A DNA stretch of 64,000 bases, taken from assembly GCA_014898425.1 (NCBI GenBank), contig RCSZ01000011.1, forward strand, positions 866,501 to 930,500. Direction: 5' to 3'. The translations under genes and the position numbers were made by a program. The notes under the pieces are model-generated. The model did not search any database. It was not told the DNA's origin and saw only the letters and a list, made by a program, of their open reading frames with translations. Shown here piece after piece: positions 37,180 to 47,854 of the stretch (the stretch's first letter is position 1; the number at the start of each line of letters is the position of its first letter). Origin of the DNA: Botryotinia globosa (lineage: Eukaryota; Ascomycota; Leotiomycetes; Helotiales; Sclerotiniaceae).

Positions 37180-37760
37180 TTAAAAGTGACTTCGAAACTG
37201 AGCCTTGGAAGGTTGGGATAAGATTTCGGGAGATATTGGACACGAGTAGCAATCTTACTACAATGTCTTGATTTATCGTGATTTTCAGGAAGTGAAAGTG
37301 TTGGACTGCGTTGGTTTTATATTGCCTGTCGCTATTGGATTGTTTTGATTGGAAGGCAGTCCGTACATATATTACCTCTAAGACACGCTGGTTTAAGAGT
37401 CATATGCATGTTACTGTTTCAACGCACGTATAACTGCATTACCCCCACTTGACAAGTATGCAAGTCCGCAGCGTAATTTCCTAAAACTAGCTCGTGATTA
37501 TCTTACCTTGTGCATGTGTCTGCAAAAGCGGCTTCCATTCGAGTAAGAGTGATTGATATTCTAAGTGCATAGGGTAAGAGAACAAAAACCAAGAAGAATA
37601 GATATGCCTAAAGCAAACACCTTTCCGCAATGTCTGCAATCTAATATCCGTTTCTACCACAAGATGCCACGCTTAACGAGAATAATCGCGGTGTTTCCTA
37701 ACGCTAGCTCTTGGAAATACATCTCTAAGTACGCCGATAATTACTCGCCATAAGTCAGTA
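37180..37760. other. Spacer between NRPS-like remnant and FAD-oxidase relic
   Basis: No gene supported. It lies between the broken start of the NRPS-like gene (minus) and the start of the oxidase relic (plus). No missing A-domain sequence was recognised here. Confidence 0.4.
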
Positions 37761-38212
37761 TGCCGATACCTTCCAAGTGACGCTGCATGGCCTGGTCTAA
37801 GAGTTTGGTATAACTTGAACCATACAATTGGAGGCAGACTTATCCGCGGCGTTTCTCTAGGCGAACACTGTTACGATTCCCAATTGAACATCTTGGAATG
37901 CTCGAAAATCCAAGACGATTGAACATCACTATCACCGTAGTAAGTGGAACGATGCCCGAAAAGTATTTGATAAGTACACTGGTACTCACCAAGCAAAGTC
38001 GATCGGGTTAATATCATGTCTCCTTATTGGATGAACTCCTGCAGCCCATTCTTCGGGCCTCAGGGCTCTTGTGCTTTAGGAAACCTTGCATCATATGCCC
38101 TTGATATCAATACTGCCGAAGATGTCATTGCGGGTGTTCGGTTTGCGCAGAGCAATAATATACGGCTCCCTATCAAGAATACCGGACATGATTACCTGGG
38201 AAGATGATGCAG
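37761..38212 (+). pseudogene. Relic of a berberine-bridge-type FAD-linked oxidase
   Basis: The frame from 37761 reads CRYLPSDAAWPGLRVWYNL then NHTIGGRLIRG, the N-terminal signature of secreted PCMH-type FAD oxidases (CRC-PGDACWP, LN-TVGGRLI). A TGA at 37920-37922 replaces what is usually TGG after IQDD. After a probable intron the frame resumes at about 38016: MSPYWMNSCSPFF, SCALGNLASYALDINTAEDV, LPIKNTGHDYLGR. It stops at TGA immediately after the GHDYLGR motif. About 350 C-terminal residues, including most of the FAD and substrate domains, are missing. The flavin-binding GHD region survives, so homology is clear, but no functional enzyme can be made. In secondary-metabolite clusters such oxidases often neighbour NRPS-like genes. 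Confidence 0.75.
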
Positions 38213-39044
38213 AATAAAAACGTAACTGACAGGCACTAGCAGCTACGAAGCCTGGATTGAAGATCTCAAAGTTCTGCTGGAAGAGAAAGGATACTGTTGG
38301 TGTCAATAAGATGAGAGGATGATTAGTATAGCTAATCAGTCTCATTGCTTGTGGTAGTCAATTGTATTGTAATATATGTCTGACCTCTTTCCGTTTGCTA
38401 TATCTTCGAAGTTAATTAACCTACAGAGTACACATTGTATATATAATAACTGCCTGAGGCCATCATGCCTAGCCTAGTGCTGTGCCATCTGATCACATGA
38501 TATTGCCGACAGATGCCAAATGTTTTAGAACGACACGTGAACGACTACCTAGGTAAGCTAATATGGTGTCTCATCGGCTTTTCGGGAAGATAATTAGTCA
38601 TCCAAAAGATATTTTCTGTGAATCGGATCTCTCTCAGAACGACCTCAATGCATCTACCATCTATTACCTAGGTAGGCAATGAAAAAAACCGACTGGCCAT
38701 TTATTGACGTTGCTATATCTTATGTTCAAACTTACTAATATACATACACAGTTTAGAATCTCATTCCTAATCATATCGGAAACATAGCTATTCCAATAAG
38801 AAGAGGCATTCCTTAATGAAAATGACCCATTCACATCCATCCCTTTGCGCGCTTTGTGCTGTTTTGAGAGTTTTTCGCGGTCTGCGCTTTTTGTGCGGAG
38901 GCTCGCCACCTTGACAACAGTCATACAATTTTACTATACAATACCGTTGAATATCTAGTTCCTTCGAATTTGGAATAAAGTTTCTACAATTTTGACTCTT
39001 AGTAGAAGTCGCTTTCCGCAAAACTTATAAGGCTAAAAGTAAGT
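38213..39044. other. Promoter region of the copper ATPase
   Basis: About 830 bases without a supported gene. Contains several CCTAGGTA words (38550, 38668) and a run of A/T before the start of the ATPase. No copper-responsive element could be identified with confidence. Confidence 0.5.
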
Positions 39045-42000
39045 ATGGCTTTAAAAGAAGACATGACCTCCACGACCGGTCCGACAACAACAACAAATAA
39101 CAGTATCAATTCTGGTGAGAAGATGGAGAATATTTCAACTCAAAATTCAGTATTGATCACAACATCCTATCTCTTATCAAATCTTCATTGTCCCTCCTGT
39201 GTTTCAAACATTCAAAAGTCCCTTTACGCCTTAAGTCCTCGACCAAAAGATGTTACCCCATCTCTCATGTCTTCATGGGTGACTGTCCAACACGATAAAA
39301 GTCTATCAACTAAAGTTATTCGGAAGGCGTTGCAATCTGCTGGATTCGAAGTGTGCGATGTTACGTCTGAGGAGTACGGTAGTCTTGCAAGATCCCACAT
39401 ACAACATGACACCGATACAGGTTACCTAGACCAAGTGCTTCAAAAGTGGTCAGCTACCAGAAGACCGCAAAGACAATTTTCATCGTCATACTTTGATTCG
39501 AACTATGACCGGCACTTAGAGAATTGTGAAATTTGTCGCCAGGACGCCACGGGAGCGAATCAACAAAATGTTTCAAAACATTTGGGACAATCAAGTATAC
39601 TTTCAGAGCCGCCATATAACAACAATACGAGTGATGGTAGGAACGATGGTACCACAGAAAGTTCCGGCAAAAGAATGGAACCTTTGGTAGTCGTTGATTC
39701 CATCGATTCAGTTCCTCAGACATTTCGAGCATCGTTGGCTATTGGTGGTATGACATGTGCCGCTTGCGCCAATAATATCGTGCTAGGACTAAAGAAGAAG
39801 TCCTGGGTGAGGGATGTCGTTGTTAATCTCATCTCGAATAGCGCTACAGTTGACTACGCCGATGAGAAATACACATGTCAAATAGTTGAAGAGATAGAGG
39901 ATCTTGGCTATGATGCAGCCTTGGATAGTGTTATCAATTTGAAACCCGAGCCTCAAAAACAAAAAGTGACGAGAACGGTTGAGATTATGGTAAATGGCAT
40001 GTATTGTGGTCACTGCCCTCCTCGAATTAACAATAGTTTGATCAGTTTTGGCGATCGCATTACCATAGAGAAAGCCTTGAGTCTAGAGAACCCAATACTC
40101 AAAATAACTTACACCCCATCGGCACCTACTTTTACGATTAGGCAGATTCTTTCCAAAATTTCCAATGTCGAAGAAGGATTTGTACCGACAATATATCATC
40201 CACCGACTATCGAAGAGCGGTCTCAAATAATCCACAAAAGGGAGCAACAAAGAATATTACTTCGAGTTATCGTCACTCTTATCATCGCCATACCCACCCT
40301 CCTTATCGGTATCATTTTCATGAGTTTGGTATCGCCATCCAATACAACTCGACAGTATTTTATGCAACCTCTTAGAGTCGGCGTCGATCGCGCGCAATGG
40401 TCTCTTCTCGTCATGGCTACGCCGGTTTACTTTCTTTGTGCCGATGTCTTTCATAGAAGAGCTTTGAAGGAAATACGCTCGTTATGGCGACCTGGCAGCA
40501 CGACACCAATTCTTCAAAGATTCTATCGTTTTGGGAGCATGAATATGCTTATGTCACTAGGTACTACAATTGCTTATGTATCATCTGTGGCTCAATTAAT
40601 CGCCGCTGCAATTCATCCGACTGCCATGGTGGATGATAGCTCTTTCTATTTCGATTCAGTCGTCTTCTTGACTTTGTTTTTACTCGTTGGCCGTCTTATT
40701 GAAGCTTACAGCAAGTCAAGAACTGACGACGCTGTGACTATGTTAGGGAAGCTGCGACCCACAGAAGCACTTTTGATTGTCCCAGCTTCGACATACGAAC
40801 AGGACGGGGATTTCATTGTTCCATACTCTGACGAACATGCAGGAACCTCAGGCGAACAAAGCTCTATCAGAAGCGTCAACGTTGATTTACTTGAGTTTGG
40901 TGATACTATCAAGGTTCTACATGGTGGCTCTCCAGCATGTGACGGCAAAGTCATCAAGGGAGAGACTAAGTTTGATGAATCGAGTTTGACCGGAGAGGCA
41001 AAGTTGGTCAAGAAAAGTGCGGGAGATGAAGTGTTTTCTGGAACAGTCAACAAGGAATCCCCAGTAACAGTCAAGATTACTGGAGTCGCGGGATCTTCAA
41101 TGCTCGATCAAATTGTCATGGCAGTTCGTGAAGGACAAACTAAAAGAGCACCCATGGAACGAATTGCAGATACCCTAACCGGGTACTTTGTACCTGTCAT
41201 TACCTTCATTGCCATCCTCACTTTCATTGTTTGGCTATCTCTCGGACTTTCAGGAGTCTTACCAGACGATTATCGTGGTTCTAGTGGCTGGGCCGTTTGG
41301 TCTCTTCAATTTGCTATTGCTGTCTTTGTCGTTGCATGCCCTTGTGGTCTAGCATTAGCCGCTCCTACTGCACTATTCGTTGGTGGTGGTCTTGCAGCGC
41401 ATCATGGCATTCTAGTAAAGGGCGGTGGTGAGGCTTTTGAGAAAGCTAGTATGCTTGACTGTGTGGTTTTTGATAAAACAGGTACCTTAACTCTCGGGGG
41501 TGAACCAACTGTTACAAACTTCGAATTCGTTTCGGAAAACGAAAACGATCTGATTGTTTCAAGCGGCCAGGGTAGTTCAAACATCCACATTGTTCAAGGC
41601 GATGAGAACATCCCAAACAATGACATTATCTCAGGTAATCTGATTGTCCCAACGAACGAGAAAGAACAAGATCTTTTAAATTTGATCAAGGTCGCCGAAG
41701 AGAATAGCAGCCATACTGTGGCCAAAGCCATTGTCTCATTCTGTGTCAACAATTCAACACCTTCCTTCAGAGCCTTTACAGATATCGAAGAAATGCCGGG
41801 ATACGGCATGAGAGCTAGTTTTAGTAGCGGAAAAATGCTAATTGGGAACGAATCGCTTATGAAGCAATATGGAGTCAAAATTGCCCCTGTTCAACAATCT
41901 CGCTTCGATGAATGGAAACAACAAGGCAAATCGGTGGCACTAGTAGCTTATTCTACGCTAAATGAGCCCTATAAACTTACGTCCATATTTGCAATCTCTG

Positions 42001-42647
42001 ATCCTATTCGTCCAGAGGCTATTTCTGTTATTTCAGCCCTAAAAACACGTGGCACGGCTGTCTGGATGCTTTCAGGCGACAATCAAACTACGGCAAATGC
42101 TATTGGTCAACAAGTTGGAATTGCCCCTGAGAATATTATAGCCGGAGTTCTACCCTCAGAGAAAGCAAACCAGATCTCCTATCTCCAAAAGTCCCTCCCT
42201 TCCAAACGCTCTAAGAAGAATTCATCTCCCAAAAGAGCCCTCGTAGCAATGGTCGGCGACGGCATCAACGATTCTCCTGCGCTGACCACTGCCGACGTAG
42301 GAATCGCTATAGGTTCCGGCTCTGATATCGCTATCTCCTCGGCTGAATTCGTACTAGTTTCTAGCAATCTCCATTCCCTAATTACGCTGTTGGACTTGAG
42401 TAAGATGGTCTTTCGAAGAATCAAATTCAACTTTGGTTGGGCTCTGGTTTATAATTTGGTAGCGCTGCCGGTAGCAGCCGGGATATTCTATCCAATTGTT
42501 ACGAGGGGAGGTAGCCACGTTAGGTTGGATCCAGTCTGGGCAAGTTTGGCAATGGCAATGAGTAGTATTAGTGTGGTTTTGAGCAGTTTGGCGCTGAGGA
42601 GTAGAGTACCTGGATTGGGGTTCAAGGCTAAGAAGATAGAGGGGTGA
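39045..42647 (+). CDS. P1B-type copper-transporting ATPase (CCC2/CrpA type)
   Basis: Pumps Cu(I) across membranes at the cost of ATP, in the Golgi (CCC2) or at the plasma membrane for resistance (CrpA). The gene is intronless, 1200 aa. Three N-terminal metal-binding repeats carry HCPSC (C49/C52), MTCAAC (C238/C241) and MYCGHC (C321/C324), with an extra CEIC at 161-164 between the first two. The core has the transmembrane CPC at 765-767, phosphorylation DKTGTLT (D810), actuator motif LTGEAKLV, hinge GDGINDSP, and paired hydrophobic helices before and after. The nucleotide-domain signature SEHP/SSHP appears as SSHT (His890-Thr891). His, which contacts the adenine, is kept but Pro is not. No stop or shift is seen. 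CrpA versus CCC2 cannot be decided here. Confidence 0.93.
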   Translation: MALKEDMTSTTGPTTTTNNSINSGEKMENISTQNSVLITTSYLLSNLHCPSCVSNIQKSLYALSPRPKDVTPSLMSSWVTVQHDKSLSTKVIRKALQSAGFEVCDVTSEEYGSLARSHIQHDTDTGYLDQVLQKWSATRRPQRQFSSSYFDSNYDRHLENCEICRQDATGANQQNVSKHLGQSSILSEPPYNNNTSDGRNDGTTESSGKRMEPLVVVDSIDSVPQTFRASLAIGGMTCAACANNIVLGLKKKSWVRDVVVNLISNSATVDYADEKYTCQIVEEIEDLGYDAALDSVINLKPEPQKQKVTRTVEIMVNGMYCGHCPPRINNSLISFGDRITIEKALSLENPILKITYTPSAPTFTIRQILSKISNVEEGFVPTIYHPPTIEERSQIIHKREQQRILLRVIVTLIIAIPTLLIGIIFMSLVSPSNTTRQYFMQPLRVGVDRAQWSLLVMATPVYFLCADVFHRRALKEIRSLWRPGSTTPILQRFYRFGSMNMLMSLGTTIAYVSSVAQLIAAAIHPTAMVDDSSFYFDSVVFLTLFLLVGRLIEAYSKSRTDDAVTMLGKLRPTEALLIVPASTYEQDGDFIVPYSDEHAGTSGEQSSIRSVNVDLLEFGDTIKVLHGGSPACDGKVIKGETKFDESSLTGEAKLVKKSAGDEVFSGTVNKESPVTVKITGVAGSSMLDQIVMAVREGQTKRAPMERIADTLTGYFVPVITFIAILTFIVWLSLGLSGVLPDDYRGSSGWAVWSLQFAIAVFVVACPCGLALAAPTALFVGGGLAAHHGILVKGGGEAFEKASMLDCVVFDKTGTLTLGGEPTVTNFEFVSENENDLIVSSGQGSSNIHIVQGDENIPNNDIISGNLIVPTNEKEQDLLNLIKVAEENSSHTVAKAIVSFCVNNSTPSFRAFTDIEEMPGYGMRASFSSGKMLIGNESLMKQYGVKIAPVQQSRFDEWKQQGKSVALVAYSTLNEPYKLTSIFAISDPIRPEAISVISALKTRGTAVWMLSGDNQTTANAIGQQVGIAPENIIAGVLPSEKANQISYLQKSLPSKRSKKNSSPKRALVAMVGDGINDSPALTTADVGIAIGSGSDIAISSAEFVLVSSNLHSLITLLDLSKMVFRRIKFNFGWALVYNLVALPVAAGIFYPIVTRGGSHVRLDPVWASLAMAMSSISVVLSSLALRSRVPGLGFKAKKIEG

Positions 42648-42856
42648 TTTTATAAGATTAATGGCCCTCGATTGTTGTGAGTAGAACAATGGGAAGCGTA
42701 GAAAATTCATGGCATATCACATGCACCCTCTTGTAGTGAAACGCACATCTGGCGATAACAATTTATTGTGAAGGTCTGTGAAAGATATAATAGAAGGCTG
42801 CATTCTAAGCTACAATATATACCGAGACTGCCAGGTTGAGCATAACAAGACAAACA
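42648..42856. other. 3' flank of the copper ATPase
   Basis: Short spacer with the ATPase terminator and the 5' flank of tRNA-Asn. No gene supported. Confidence 0.4.
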
Positions 42857-42953
42857 TCCCTCGTGGCGCAATTGGCTAGCGCGTTCGACTGTTACTTGAA
42901 GCAATTCAAATAGATAAATCGAGAGGTTCGTGGTTCGACCCCACGCGAGGGAG
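42857..42953 (+). tRNA. tRNA-Asn(GUU), intron-containing
   Basis: Acceptor TCCCTCG pairs with CGAGGGA, discriminator G. Anticodon arm TTCGA / CT-GUU-A / TCGAG with an intron of about 23 nt after position 37. T-arm CGTGG-TTCGACC-CCACG. The Asn anticodon loop CUGUUAA is restored after intron removal. Confidence 0.92.
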
Positions 42954-43426
42954 TATCTCTCTTTTGCCTTTAATTTTGCTCTAATCTGCTGTTGTGTTGT
43001 GAATCACCATTTGCTTGCTACAAGAGGTAGTAGCTTCTGGGTCAGAATTCTTTGAGCACAATGGCTGACACGTTGGCCCGTGCATCCGCAGGGAACAAGC
43101 GCACCCGATGTCTTCTTCACATCTTCATTTCCCTTGCTTCTCTTTTGCACTTCCGTGAAGAGAGAGAGAGATGTGGGTGTGGTGGGGTATTATCAAAGCC
43201 TTGTGGAGTTGTATGTTTTCAAAGTGGATATGATTGGATAAGAAAACACTCCGAGGTGGATGCTTTATAAAACTTTTTTTGACATGCATGAAAATTTCGG
43301 TTTAACTGAAGCTCCATGGACGGACTTCTTCTCCCATATCAAATTCTGAGCAAAAAAGAATTGTCTTGGATTTCTTTCCTCTTGAACACAATGCTCAGAA
43401 ATGTCCAAAAAATCCAAAAGGTATGT
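42954..43426. other. Spacer between two tRNA genes
   Basis: About 470 bases without a supported gene. A short GA run lies at 43158-43169. The ORF at 43052-43270 has no coding evidence. Confidence 0.45.
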
Positions 43427-43542
43427 TGATGAGAGTGGGATTCGAACCCACGCCTATTACTAGACCAGGAGATTGTTAACAACCGTTTGTTAAGAGTTAA
43501 TCACCTTAACCTGGCGCCTTAGACCAACTCGGCCATCTCACC
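43427..43542 (-). tRNA. tRNA-Leu(UAA), intron-containing
   Basis: Minus-strand class II tRNA. It begins GGTGAGATGGCCGAGTTGG, the D-arm type of leucine tRNAs. Anticodon arm GCCAG / GT-UAA-G / CTGGT with an intron of about 35 nt. The long variable arm is CTAGTAATAG, the T-arm GTGGG-TTCGAAT-CCCAC, and the discriminator is A as leucine requires. Confidence 0.92.
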
Positions 43543-43909
43543 TACTCGTTGGAAGTTCTGCTGGGTGTTTCTATATATGAAGCTATTTCCGAGCGGGGCA
43601 GAAAGATTAAAGGAAGACTTTCTTCTCCACTTCATGCTCAATGAGTGCCCCGCTCCCTACATGTCTGATTTTCCAAATGGGTAAATTCTTGCTTGCTTTT
43701 GACTCATAGCGCGTAAGGTATGTCTTCACAGAAAGGAAGGTGATTTAGTGGTAGGGATTTTGTAGTGATTTCTCAGTTCATTTGTTCATACAGGAAGACC
43801 TTGTCCCCTAGAACGTCTTCCCCTTTAGATTGATAAAACCCATCTGCTATTCAAAATCGATATACCCCCACCGTAACGCCTCGCTATTCCTTCCTATACC
43901 TTTGAGATA
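43543..43909. other. Spacer before TRM7
   Basis: Downstream of TRM7 and upstream of tRNA-Leu (both minus strand). No gene supported. Confidence 0.45.
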
Positions 43910-45179
43910 TTATGATTCCCATTCTGTCTTTCCTGTCGTAGTCTTTCCATATGCTCCACCTGCCGCTTTCCTCATTTCAAGAGCTCTCTTGTATGGAGGT
44001 GCTGTTGGAGGCTGTACAGGATCAAGTGTAATGCGACCCTTTGGTAAATGATATGAAGCATCAGCATCATAACCAGATAAATCTCCACATGCCAAAAATG
44101 GAGCTATCCATCTTCCCGATTTTCTGGCTTTAGCTTCATCACTTGGAAGTTTAACTTCCCATACTCCATCTTCTCTTCGTGTTGTTGTGTTGGCTTGATT
44201 GTCTGACGGTTTGTCGCCTTCGATATTTTGTGAATCGATAGGCGAAACTAGTGGCTCTTGACTAACAGCTGTATTGACCATTTTGGCCAGTCTATCCCCA
44301 ACACCCATAGGATCTTCCATGCTAGCTTTAAATCCCTCTGGGGGTTGAAAATTCAAGCAGACAATGAAAGCTTCTACACTGCTTGCGCGACTCGACCTTG
44401 GCTTTGCAACAACCACCCTTTCGAAGAAGATTTTCAATTGTGCAAATAGAAGATCAACATTTCTTCCTCTGAAGATCTTTGCAACAAACTTTCCACCTGG
44501 ACGGAGGACACAAAGTGCAAGATTTAAAGCGGCGAAAAGTAATTGTGATTGAACATAAATGTCTAGATCATGAAGACCCGTAACATCAGGAGCACCATCA
44601 CTAATAACGAGATCCACGGGGTTGGAAGCTTGCTGGGACAAGGACTTCGGATCATAAGAAGAATCGAGAGCACTTAGAAGTAATGGAACGGTTGCAGGAT
44701 GGGTGATATCTGCTCGAAGTGTTATGATTCCTTGTAAAGGGCTCATGGGTTGTAAATCGATAGCCACAATTTTTACATCTTTCTTAGGTTTCAATTCGGT
44801 CTCGTTTGATGGCTGCTTCTCTTCTGTTGAAGATGGGAGATTGATTTCAAGTATGTTTTGTCGCATTCTAGCCTCCTTGTCTTCCCATGCTGCTCGACCG
44901 AATTTCTCTCCTTTGATCAAGACTCGGGATAGGACTTGAGACCAACTTCCAGGGGCAGCGCAAAGATCTACGACACGAGTAACATCGGAGAAGAGGTCGA
45001 ATTCTAATATTAAGTTAGTCAAGGTACTTTGCGCAATGCAACACTGCACAGAGTAATTATATAGTGGGGTTAATGCCTTCATCGAGTTGTAATAATTTGA
45101 AAGCACTTCGAGCTCTCCATCCTTGTTCTTTTGCGAGCCTGTAATACGCATCGCGCTTATCCTTTGAGGATTTTCCCAT
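43910..45179 (-). CDS. TRM7: tRNA 2'-O-ribose methyltransferase (FtsJ family)
   Basis: Methylates ribose at anticodon-loop positions 32 and 34 of several tRNAs, using SAM, with Trm732/Trm734 partners. Exon 1 is 45179-45077 and exon 2 is 45003-43910, giving 398 aa versus 310 in yeast. The N terminus [19 protein letters not shown] and [18 protein letters not shown] is the TRM7 signature. The joined codon requires an intron starting GC and ending AG (45076-45004), with branch-like TGACTAAC. No GT donor gives the same frame. SAM motif [16 protein letters not shown] follows. The catalytic K-D-K-E set is seen as [27 protein letters not shown] and [10 protein letters not shown] charged insert ([16 protein letters not shown]) and a C-terminal extension explain the extra length. 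TRM7 is divergent from MAK5, with 234 bases between the starts. Confidence 0.94.
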
Positions 45180-45413
45180 CTTGGAAACGGAACGATTATG
45201 AATGAACAAAGTTGTGGAGAAGAACTGAAGTTATCGATGAATGATTGATTTTTACGACAAGGCTGAACTACTAATCTAGCGCGGGGCTGAAAGGCTAGGT
45301 CGACAGGGGTGGTCAGGAAAAAAAGATATTGATATGCTTTTCTGAGAGAAACGAGTTGATTTGATACAACAAGAAAATTCAAGAATATCGACCTCGAGAA
45401 TTTTCAATACAAA
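45180..45413. promoter_or_regulatory. Bidirectional promoter between TRM7 and MAK5
   Basis: The two start codons are 234 bases apart and point away from each other, so both promoters must share this short DNA. No specific binding site was recognised. Confidence 0.6.
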
Positions 45414-47854
45414 ATGGATACTAAGCAGAAGAAACGCTCTCATTCAGAGACCAATGGCTCACAGAAAGCCCCAAAACGTCAAAAGATCCAGAAACAATCC
45501 AAGAAACAAAAGAAAGTTGCGCCGAAGAAACAAGTTGCGGTAGATTCTTTACCATGGAACGAAGTAACAATGCCAGATATGTTTGAAGACGCCGAAGGTT
45601 TCTATGGATTGGAAGAGGTGGATGATGTTGAGGTTGTACGGGATGGAGATGTTGTCACATTTGTATGTATATCCTTGGGGGAGGTATGGAAGGATGCTCA
45701 TTTCTCTTAGGTATCTTCCAAGATACAGCCTACAAAAGACGACGACGAAGAGTTTGAAGGCTTTGGAGACGACAATGAGGATGATAAAACTGCAGAGACG
45801 GATAATACCAGCGAAGTGAAGCCAATTCTGAAACCCACTGAAGAGAGCATGGGAAACGAAACCCCAGAAGGACAGAAAGAGAATTTAGAGAAAAAGCCAA
45901 AGCCCGAGAAGAAACAGAAGAAGGACAAGCCAGATACGAAAGACCAGGAAGAGAAATTACCAAATAAGAAGGAGAACAAACAGAAAAAAGAGAAAGCGCA
46001 ACAACAGCCAATCGACAAAGATGCCGGCCTTAAACTAGATCCTCTGAAGAATGTTTTCGAAGCACTCGAAGAAGATGCTGCAAAAGAAGTTGATGTTTCA
46101 AGCTGGGAAGAGCTAGATCTTTCGTCAAATACTTTATCTGCATTATCTAAAATGGGCTTCTCGAAGCCAACTCCAATTCAATCAGAGGCTATTCCAGAAG
46201 TACTAGCTGGACACGATGTCGTCGGAAAGGCATCTACTGGTTCTGGAAAAACATTGGCCTTCGGAATACCGATAGTAGAAAAGTGGCTTGAGGCATATGG
46301 AGAACTTGATGAGGATGAGCTTAAGAAAAATGCAAGACCGCCGACTGCATTGATTCTTTCGCCAACAAGAGAATTGGCACATCAATTGACTGAACATATT
46401 ACAGCTTTATGTAAGGGTATGCCTACAAGTCCATGGGTAGCTGCTGTCACTGGAGGTCTTTCCGTTCAAAAACAACAACGTCAATTAGCCAAGGCAGATA
46501 TCATAATCGGTACACCGGGTCGTCTATGGGAGGTTATAAGCTCTAGTAATGAATTATCAGCCAGCTTGAAACAGGTTAGGTTCTTGGTTATTGATGAAGC
46601 AGACAGACTTTTGACCGATGGTCACTTCAAAGAAGCAGAGGAGATTTTAAATGCTTTGGATCGTACACACGGTGATGAAGACGACGAAGAGGAAGACACA
46701 TTGCCACCCAGGCAGACTTTAGTTTTCTCGGCCACCTTCCATAAGGGTTTACAACAAAAGCTTGCAGGAAAGGGCAAGCAATCTTTCAAGGATGAAAGCC
46801 AATCTATGGAGTATCTTTTGAAAAAGCTCAATTTCAGAGAAGACAAACCCAAATTTGTTGACGTCAACCCGATCTCGCAAATGGCAGCCAATTTGAAAGA
46901 GGGTATGGTAGAATGTGGCGGAGAAGAAAAGGTAACATTCCATAAACCACAATTCACATACGCACTACTAACAATTCACAGGATCTCTACCTCTATTCTC
47001 TCCTCCTACACCACCCCAATCAGCGAACCCTCATCTTCACCAACTCCATCCACTCGGTCCGCCGCTTAACCCCCATGCTCCAAACCCTAAACATCCCCGC
47101 GCACTCCCTGCACTCCCAAATGATCCAGAAAGCCCGCATGCGCTCCATCGAAAAGTTCTCCCGCACAAACAACACCGGCTCCGTCCTCGTCGCCACCGAC
47201 GTCGCAGCACGTGGTCTCGACATCGGAGGCGTCCAACTAGTCATCCATTACCACCTCCCCCGCACCGCAGACATGTACGTACATCGATCCGGTCGTACCG
47301 CGCGTGCCGCCGCCTCCGGATCCAGCATCCTCCTCTGCGGCCCCGAGGAAGTCGTCGGAACCCGCAGATTGGTCGCGAAAGTTCATGCCCAAAATGCGCT
47401 GCATGGAGAAGGAAAGAAATCGAAATTCTACATCCGCAGTCTAGATATCGATCGCAGAGTCGTGGCGAGACTTAAACCGCGTGTGACGCTCGCGAAGAAA
47501 ATCGCAGATAGCGCATTGGCGAAGGAAAAGAAAGGTCACGATGACGATTGGGTTAAAAACGCAGCGGAAGAATTGGGCGTTGAGTATGATGAGGAGGAAT
47601 TTGAAGCCTTGGGCGGAGGGAGAAAGGGCAGGGGAACGGGAAGGCGGTTGAAGGAGAAGGAAGCCAGAGGGATGAGTAAAGCGGAAGTGGGAGCGCTGAG
47701 GGCGGAATTGAGAGCGCTGTTGGCGCAGAGAGTTAACGTGGGGGTGAGCGAGAGGTATTTGACGAGTGGCACGGTTAATGTTAATGAGTTGTTGAAGGGG
47801 GCGAAAGGTGAGTGGTTGGGAGAGGTGGAGGGCATTGGTATGGAGGATGAGTGA
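45414..47854 (+). CDS. MAK5: DEAD-box ATP-dependent RNA helicase, 60S ribosome assembly
   Basis: Mak5 works in the nucleolus on pre-60S particles. Three exons, 45414-45662, 45711-46931 and 46982-47854, all phase 0 with short GT-AG introns, give 780 aa (yeast 773). The N terminus is Lys-rich, followed by SLPWNEVTMPDMFEDAEGFY, the MAK5-specific block, and a long acidic/Lys-rich linker. The helicase core shows GFSKPTPIQSEAIPE (Q motif), ASTGSGKT (I), PTRELA (Ia), TPGR (Ib), VIDEADRLL (II), FSAT (III), SVLVATDVAARGLDIGG (V) and HRSGRTAR (VI). The C terminus has a basic GGGRKGRGTGRR segment. Exon 3 uses C-ending codons far more than exon 2. The gene looks intact. Confidence 0.95.

Noticed and set aside
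43052..43270. 72-codon ORF between two tRNA genes
   Set aside because: No motif and short. GA-rich stretch inside suggests non-coding spacer.
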